Source: Amoebophrya sp. A120 (Eukaryota > Sar > Dinophyceae > Syndiniales > Amoebophryaceae). From it: a DNA stretch of 64,000 nucleotides. Positions 58,901 to 64,000 of the stretch are shown here, in pieces. Location of the stretch: NCBI GenBank assembly GCA_905178155.1, contig CAJINV010000001.1, positions 12,635,136 to 12,699,135 of the forward strand. The letters are read 5' to 3'. Position 1 is the first letter of the stretch, and every line of letters starts with the position of its first letter. The translations under genes were made by a program, and so were the position numbers. The notes below the pieces were generated by a model. That model saw nothing but the letters and a program-made list of their open reading frames with translations. It was not told the origin of the DNA and did no database searches.

Positions 58901-61678
58901 GGTTGCAGTTGGAAAATTTTCACTTGATGGCGGCCGGCAAGACCGACCCCGTGACGGTGGCCCGTGCGGAGCTGCTCGCGAACGCGGTTGCAAGCGCAAA
59001 TGGGGGGCCAAGCGCGCGTCGAAAGCCGTTCTACGAGCAGTGGTCGAAAAATCATGCTTTTGCCGCGGCGCACCAGGCGGTGAATGCGGCCGCGGGCCTG
59101 AATCTGCAGAACGCGGCGGGGACAGCGGCAGCAGCATCGGCGCTGACCATGCCGGGCGTAGCAGCCGGTCATCTGGGCGGTTCCGTCAGTGCGGCGGCCG
59201 CTGCGGGCGCAGCCGCGGCGGCGGCCGGCGCGGGGAATCCGTTCGGTGCGAGTTCCGCGAATCCCTACGCAACCCCGGCCGGCATGGCGGCCCTGAATCG
59301 CGCGGCGGCAGCCGGGCAGCTGTGCGCAGCCGCGGCGGCGGGACAAACCCCGTTGGGTTCTTCCCCCTACAATGCCTTCGCAGCGGCCGCTGCGGCCGCG
59401 GCACGGACTCCGCATCCGAGCACCACTCCCGCGAACGCGTTTGCGTCGATTTTGTCTCAACAACCTCCTGCTGGTTCAGCCGCCTCCGCCCAATCCAGTG
59501 CCAACCCCTACGCTTCCTTCAGTGCCGCCTCTCCGCTGTCCGCAACCAATCCCTACGGCCAGCATGCATCCGCTTTGGCGGGTTTTCAACCGCCTGGCGC
59601 GGCAGGAGCAGGCGCCGCCGCGTCCTTCTCCGGGCTGGCCGGTGCCGCCACGGACCCGTTGACCGGTGTGCCGCTGTTTACTGGGGCAACCGATCCACTG
59701 ACCGGAGTGCCAACGGGGACTGAACACGACTACACCGCCAATCCGTGGGCCGCTGCCGCGGGTATTCCGGGCTTCGATGCAACGGGCGCTGCAGGGGCGG
59801 ACCAGTGGGCGCACCTGGACATGAGTATGTGGAATCCGGTACTATGTCTTGTCTTAATCATATCACTTCGTTCATGATCGCACCGCTTCTTTCCAGAAAG
59901 TTGTTTAGCGTGGATAAATCCATTCGGGTTCTTCGCATATGTCCATAATGACAATCCGAAACCTACGAGGAAAACAAGACGACGAACTCTACACCACAGA
60001 CCGCCGGCTTCGACCTGCTATTCAATCCGTTTTTGAATCCAGTCTCTACTACGGAACACTATGGCTTTTCGTCAACGAGCGACGGGACTCAAAACATTGA
60101 CTTCGCATCGCTGGATGCCACTGCTGCGGCAGCTGTCGGCTTAAGTACTCCTTTAGGGAAGATTTTCATTTTGTGTAAACTTACTTATTTTGAATTTGAT
60201 GAGGTGAGTTCTTTTCGAGGAAGACGAAAGCGAAGCGTCATTTGTTGGTGCAGGGTTCAGGAAAGAAAAAGCGACGATGGATTATGCCGGGAGTCGAAAG
60301 GAATTCAAAAACAAAATCATCTCAGCCGACGCCGCTAGCGGCCTCCCGGACGTTGCTGGCACAGCTGGTCAAGATTCTCGATTTGGGGCGAAAACAGCGG
60401 CAGGAAATCAAGCGTTTGCATTCAATAAGGTACAGCTTCTACCTGCAGCTACGAGGCTGGAACAAGTGGGATGCTGTTGAGAATGAGGATCATGATTTAT
60501 TTCTTCGTATGGCATCAAAGAAGCCAAAAATTCGGTAGTTGATGCAGTAGAAAATCGGCACGACTTGTTCTTCAATTGATCCAGGTGGCTTCTGGGCTCT
60601 TCAATCCGACGTCCAAGCTAGAGAATTCGTGCGACAAGAAAACGACGCTGACGGGCTCTCCCGTATCAAATGTAAAAATGTCTGGGTCTGGAAGATTCCA
60701 AACTTGTAATGCGCATTTTAGAACACAGAAAAATCTCTCATGCATAGGTAGCAAAAGCTGCCCACTTTCTGTCACCAAAGTGGGGGATTTCTCATGCGGG
60801 TGCGGCATTGCGGAAGCTTCTCGAAACCTGTGATGCTAGAGCTTCCATGCCAGACCTTCTGTGTCATGCAAAAACCGCATGACTCTTCCAGACCCAGACA
60901 TTTTTGCATTTGATATCCCGATACGGTGAACAACTGCAGTCTGTTGTCCAGTCCCGACCGGAGCGGATCGCCGGAGAGTAGCGTGTACGGGGCGGGGTCC
61001 AGCATCGACGGCAACGGCATCGCGCCCACGCCGCCCCACGGCAGCGGTGTGGGAATGTTAAACCAGCCCGCCGGCGCGGGTAGTTCTACTTTGGCGACCG
61101 GGCGGAACCAGTCCGCTGCTACAACTGCGCTCAGTGCGGCGGGGGCTACTGGCACGCCCAATATGGCTTCCATCGGAGCAGGTAGTTCTTCCACTACAGC
61201 GACGTCGAGTCATGATCCAGCTGTAGCCGCTACTTCGGTAACCAGCAGGGTGTCGAGTGCAACAACGTCGCACTCCGGCACCACTGCTGCTACTGCAGGA
61301 TCAAGTACTAGTGCAAATCCCACCACCCCAGCGAAGGTGATACCACCCGCCCCGGCGCAGCAACAGCTCTCGTCGGGACTTCTGCACAACGTGACTTCTG
61401 CGCCCGTGACTGGGAATAATGCCATGCAAACCCCAGGGGGAAGTGTCGGAATGGTCGGCACTTCTTCCGCTCTGGACCTAGCCAGGCAACCGAGCCTGAC
61501 GATGCAGGACCCGGGTGTGCCAGTGTGGTCCGCGTCGGCAGGCTCGTTTCCAGTACTGCTTGGTACCACGCCAGGGTTGCTTGGTGCCGCGCCGCAGCTC
61601 GCTTTTCCGGACGGTTCGGTGGGACCCTACGATCATGTCTATGGAACGTATGGTGCAGGGTCGCTGGGTGGAGCGTGA
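55921..61678 (+). CDS. Cold-shock-domain RNA-binding protein with long low-complexity regions
   Basis: Eight exons: 55921-55981, 56136-56340, 56583-58659, 58837-59838, 60000-60174, 60254-60429, 60585-60663, 60921-61678; 4533 nt, 1510 aa. Introns are GT-AG except IE20. A cold-shock domain spans about residues 725-815 and is split by the 58660-58836 intron. It reads GQIRMFNPTKGWGFIVCADY (RNP1-like KGWGFIV), then DIFLHTKHI, then FDLDFSNERPQALNVRL. Such domains bind single-stranded RNA or DNA and are common regulators in dinoflagellate-lineage cells. The flanks are Ser/Thr/Gln/Asn-rich before it and Ala/Gly/Pro-rich after it, with NPYA-type repeats, a composition typical of RNA-granule proteins. 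The 3' end of the 60000-60174 exon is uncertain (60144 is an in-phase alternative). The start is the first in-frame ATG. Confidence 0.85.
60664..60915 (+). mobile_element. Introner IE20 (family A)
   Basis: TSD TCCCG (60659-60663 and 60916-60920). Intact family-A TIRs; interior homologous to IE5 and IE7 in the same orientation. Removing 257 nt joins LTGSP to DTVNNCS in frame. Confidence 0.93.
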
Positions 61679-63114
61679 TACGGTATTTAGGTGCAGGGTG
61701 CCAAGTACTTTGTTTCCTCCAAAGTAAGATGGGCTGAAGATGAATCGTATCAAACCTCTAAGTACCGAGGAGAAGAAGTGGAGCTTTCTAGGTTCTGATG
61801 ACATGCTTGAGCATGTTGCTTTGATGTGTAACCGTAAGTCTATGCAGCATCGAGGTTCTTTACCAAAAAAAACAACAGGACACGGCGCGGCGAGCTCGAA
61901 CGCAAATTGAGACCACACTTGAGAATACAGGACCTGCAGCCCGGCATGCTTTACTGTGGTGCAACAATGAACGGAGTGACGAAATGCCAGCAAGAGCTTC
62001 TGTAGTTTCTCACATCTGCTACTTTCTTGACTTGTAGCCGTAGCGGTTTAGTGTAATGAAATGGAAGCGCTAAAGACAAGAACGAAGGTCGGGACGCTGT
62101 TCTTCACGCCATCGAAATATTTTATGATTTTTGTACACTACAGTTGCTACAGAGCTCACTCACCGCTAGTACACTCACGTTCCACGATCGACTTCGAAAA
62201 TTTTGTCTTCCACCTTGTGTTTATTTTACGGTGCCCCGACATCAAAATTGCCCTAGCTAGTACTTTTCAAGTAATGTTGTATTGTTTTAGATGAGATTTC
62301 CGAATCTTTCTTCAAGAAAAAAATTGTTTAGTGTTATTGGACAAGGCTACGAAAAAATAAGAAACGTAGAAGTAAAACGATTAGCATACGTTCCACAAAG
62401 TGCGGAGCCTTGCGTAGGAATCAGTGAGAAAGTTCCTATTCTCGGACTCTGAAGGATAAGTGCAGCATCTTTACAGACGGGAATGGGAGGGAAAAAAGAC
62501 AACTTCAGCTTCGCAGTAAGTACAATGAAAACGACACTACACAACAGCAAATAGCTACGTGCTTTGTGGAAGATGGATTCACGACGAGCAATTGAATATT
62601 TTGTAGAACTTCGCAGATATTTTCTATTGCAAGTTCCGATCGATGCCTGAAGCAATTTTTCTGTTTCATGCAAATAACGCTACGTATTGCAAACCTTTTC
62701 ATTTTCTTTTTCAACAGGTTTTGTGGTTCTGATACATTTTTCGAAATAAAACTTTTCAATCTGTTTTTCCCATACAAAATCCAAACCGCGTCTCTGGCCA
62801 CGCCAAATTTTCCGCCGACTATCCTCACACATTGAGCCGGTAAAGGGTGCACCAGTTGTTCTCAGGTAATCGGCGCAAGGAAAATCACAACATTGTTCGA
62901 GCTTTTTTTCGCTTTCACGGCTTTTGTGCGTCGTGTATCGGTCCAGCACGAGAAAAAAATATCTTGAGCGTGTTGCTTTTGCTTGGCTGCCCTGGTTTTA
63001 AGACTTTTTGCCACCGCGGCACGACGCAAACAAATTTACTTTCATCTCGTGGTCCTGTCTAAAAATAAGAAGTGAAAGATCGAACGAGGGGGTTTTCATC
63101 AGGAGACGTAAAAG
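61679..63114. other. Intergenic spacer
   Basis: Contains a 56-codon ATG ORF (61740-61910, NRIKPLSTEEKKWSFLGSDD) without recognised family, and short unsupported ORFs. No introner termini. Confidence 0.45.
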
Positions 63115-63685
63115 ATGGCGGACCAGTACGTGGCTGACAAAGCCAAAGCGGTCGGCCCCGGTGCCGTGGGTGGCCTGCTGTCGGATCTGAAAATGATGGC
63201 AGCTTTCGAGAGCGCAGCGCAGTGGGACGAGGCAAAGTTGATGGACAAGGCTTTCTCCGCTTTATCTTGGGAGGACCCGCTTGTTGCGTCGGCATTGCCA
63301 AAGTAAGTACTAAAGAGCAGATTCACTTTTTGTATCAAGATCATGCTTCCCCTCCCGCGCTGCAGTAGCAGCACTCCTAGCTAAGAAGTACATTCGTAGT
63401 TGTGTAGTCTGTTGTGCCAAGAAACAAAACGCAACAAATGCAACGTGGCTACTAGGCTACATTTAATCCTAACATGATTTATTCTATTCGTGCACGTGTA
63501 ACAGGTACCTTGCGTCCTCGGGGGCGACCCGATCACGGGTCGACTACGCCTTCAACGCCCTGGTGCCAAAGCCACCCAGCGTGACGGACGGAAAGCAAGC
63601 TATGATGCACACCTGGCTCAAGGCACGGCTCTTCGCAATCGACTCGCAGCAGCCCTTCGAGCTCAGTCCCTACGGCAGCAGTTGA
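63115..63685 (+). CDS. Small unknown protein (122 aa)
   Basis: Two exons, 63115-63302 and 63505-63685, with a textbook GTAAGT donor and CAG acceptor; 369 nt. The frame is restored across the splice (ALPKYLASSGATRSRVDYAF). The sequence is mixed alpha-helical with Trp at AQWDEAKL and SWEDPL, and no signal peptide or membrane segment. Not recognised. The clean gene structure and balanced composition make it likely real. Confidence 0.75.
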
Positions 63686-64000
63686 GTAGTCACTTGGACG
63701 GTGGTGCTGCTAGTGATGTTTGCAGGTCGTGATTTTAGCGTTTTGTGATGCGAGGGCCAGCAATGGTTTTGCAGCCTGGACTCGTGTTAACCGTGATCGA
63801 ACTGGAAATAGCTTCCTTGAAAGGCCTGTGCACTGATGAACTATATTACAAGTTCCGTTTGAATACTTCCGAGCGCCGAAGCGTAACGGTGGCCTTGTGA
63901 ATCAGGGGCTCGGGAACGCTGGTCCGGTCGGAGGTTCGATGGAAAGTCTGTTTGTGCCATGCATCGCATGCGGACAGGAGAGATCTTAGGTTTTTACGGC
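63686..64000. other. 3' flank at window edge
   Basis: No gene seen. It contains a TTGTGATGC (63743-63751) like those inside introners, but no flanking inverted repeat or TSD is evident. Confidence 0.35.

Noticed and set aside
2606-60915. Reading the repeated inverted pairs as a CRISPR array or as promoter/terminator hairpins
   Set aside because: They are eukaryotic introners: dispersed, flanked by TSDs, inside coding exons, with frame restored by their removal.

Overview
The window looks like nuclear DNA of a dinoflagellate-lineage protist. The best fit is the parasitic syndinian Amoebophrya, whose genomes are known for invasive introner elements. Three things support this. All thirteen confident gene models lie on the + strand. 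The proteins are flagellate and eukaryotic (two PACRG paralogues, an adenylate kinase fused to EF-hands, NSUN2, a USP-family protein, a U-box protein). Coding sequence is interrupted 20 times by short spliced-out elements that start TAT, end ATA, carry terminal inverted repeats (TIRs) and are flanked by a 5-bp direct repeat (target-site duplication, TSD). I number these IE1-IE20; a 21st (IE21) lies outside any gene I can model. The species call is inference from this architecture.

Layout. 11-11851: a giant 16-exon USP-like gene whose catalytic Cys is kept but whose His, Asp and oxyanion Asn appear replaced. 11852-14345: gene-poor, with decayed ORFs. 14346-17891: a large protein with a signal peptide. 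19196-20761: a Lys/Ser-rich protein. 21427-24232: NSUN2 tRNA methyltransferase. 24938-29275: an ankyrin/DEDDy 3'-5' exonuclease fusion. 29784-30856: an unknown protein. 31429-34287 and 35327-37422: tandem PACRG paralogues. 38397-42566: a U-box protein with poly-Q. 43590-48586: a large multipass membrane protein. 49840-53089: adenylate kinase with four EF-hands. 55921-61678: a cold-shock-domain protein with long disordered regions. 63115-63685: a small unknown protein.

Every multi-exon model was built by hand from GT-AG introns, plus removal of each introner with one TSD copy. Every joined CDS is divisible by three and opens through to its stop. This is the main evidence that the elements are spliced, and for the gene models themselves.

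The most interesting signals are these. (1) At least ten unrelated TIR types share one architecture and one internal 9-mer, TTGTNATGC or its complement. (2) Two introners (IE6 and IE13) carry nested insertions of about 1.1-1.2 kb, each flanked by a 17-19 bp direct repeat centred on a GCATCACARAT version of that same 9-mer. (3) The two PACRG copies share two canonical introns at identical positions but share none of their five introners. (4) IE2 and IE15, 31 kb apart, are nearly identical, which implies recent movement.
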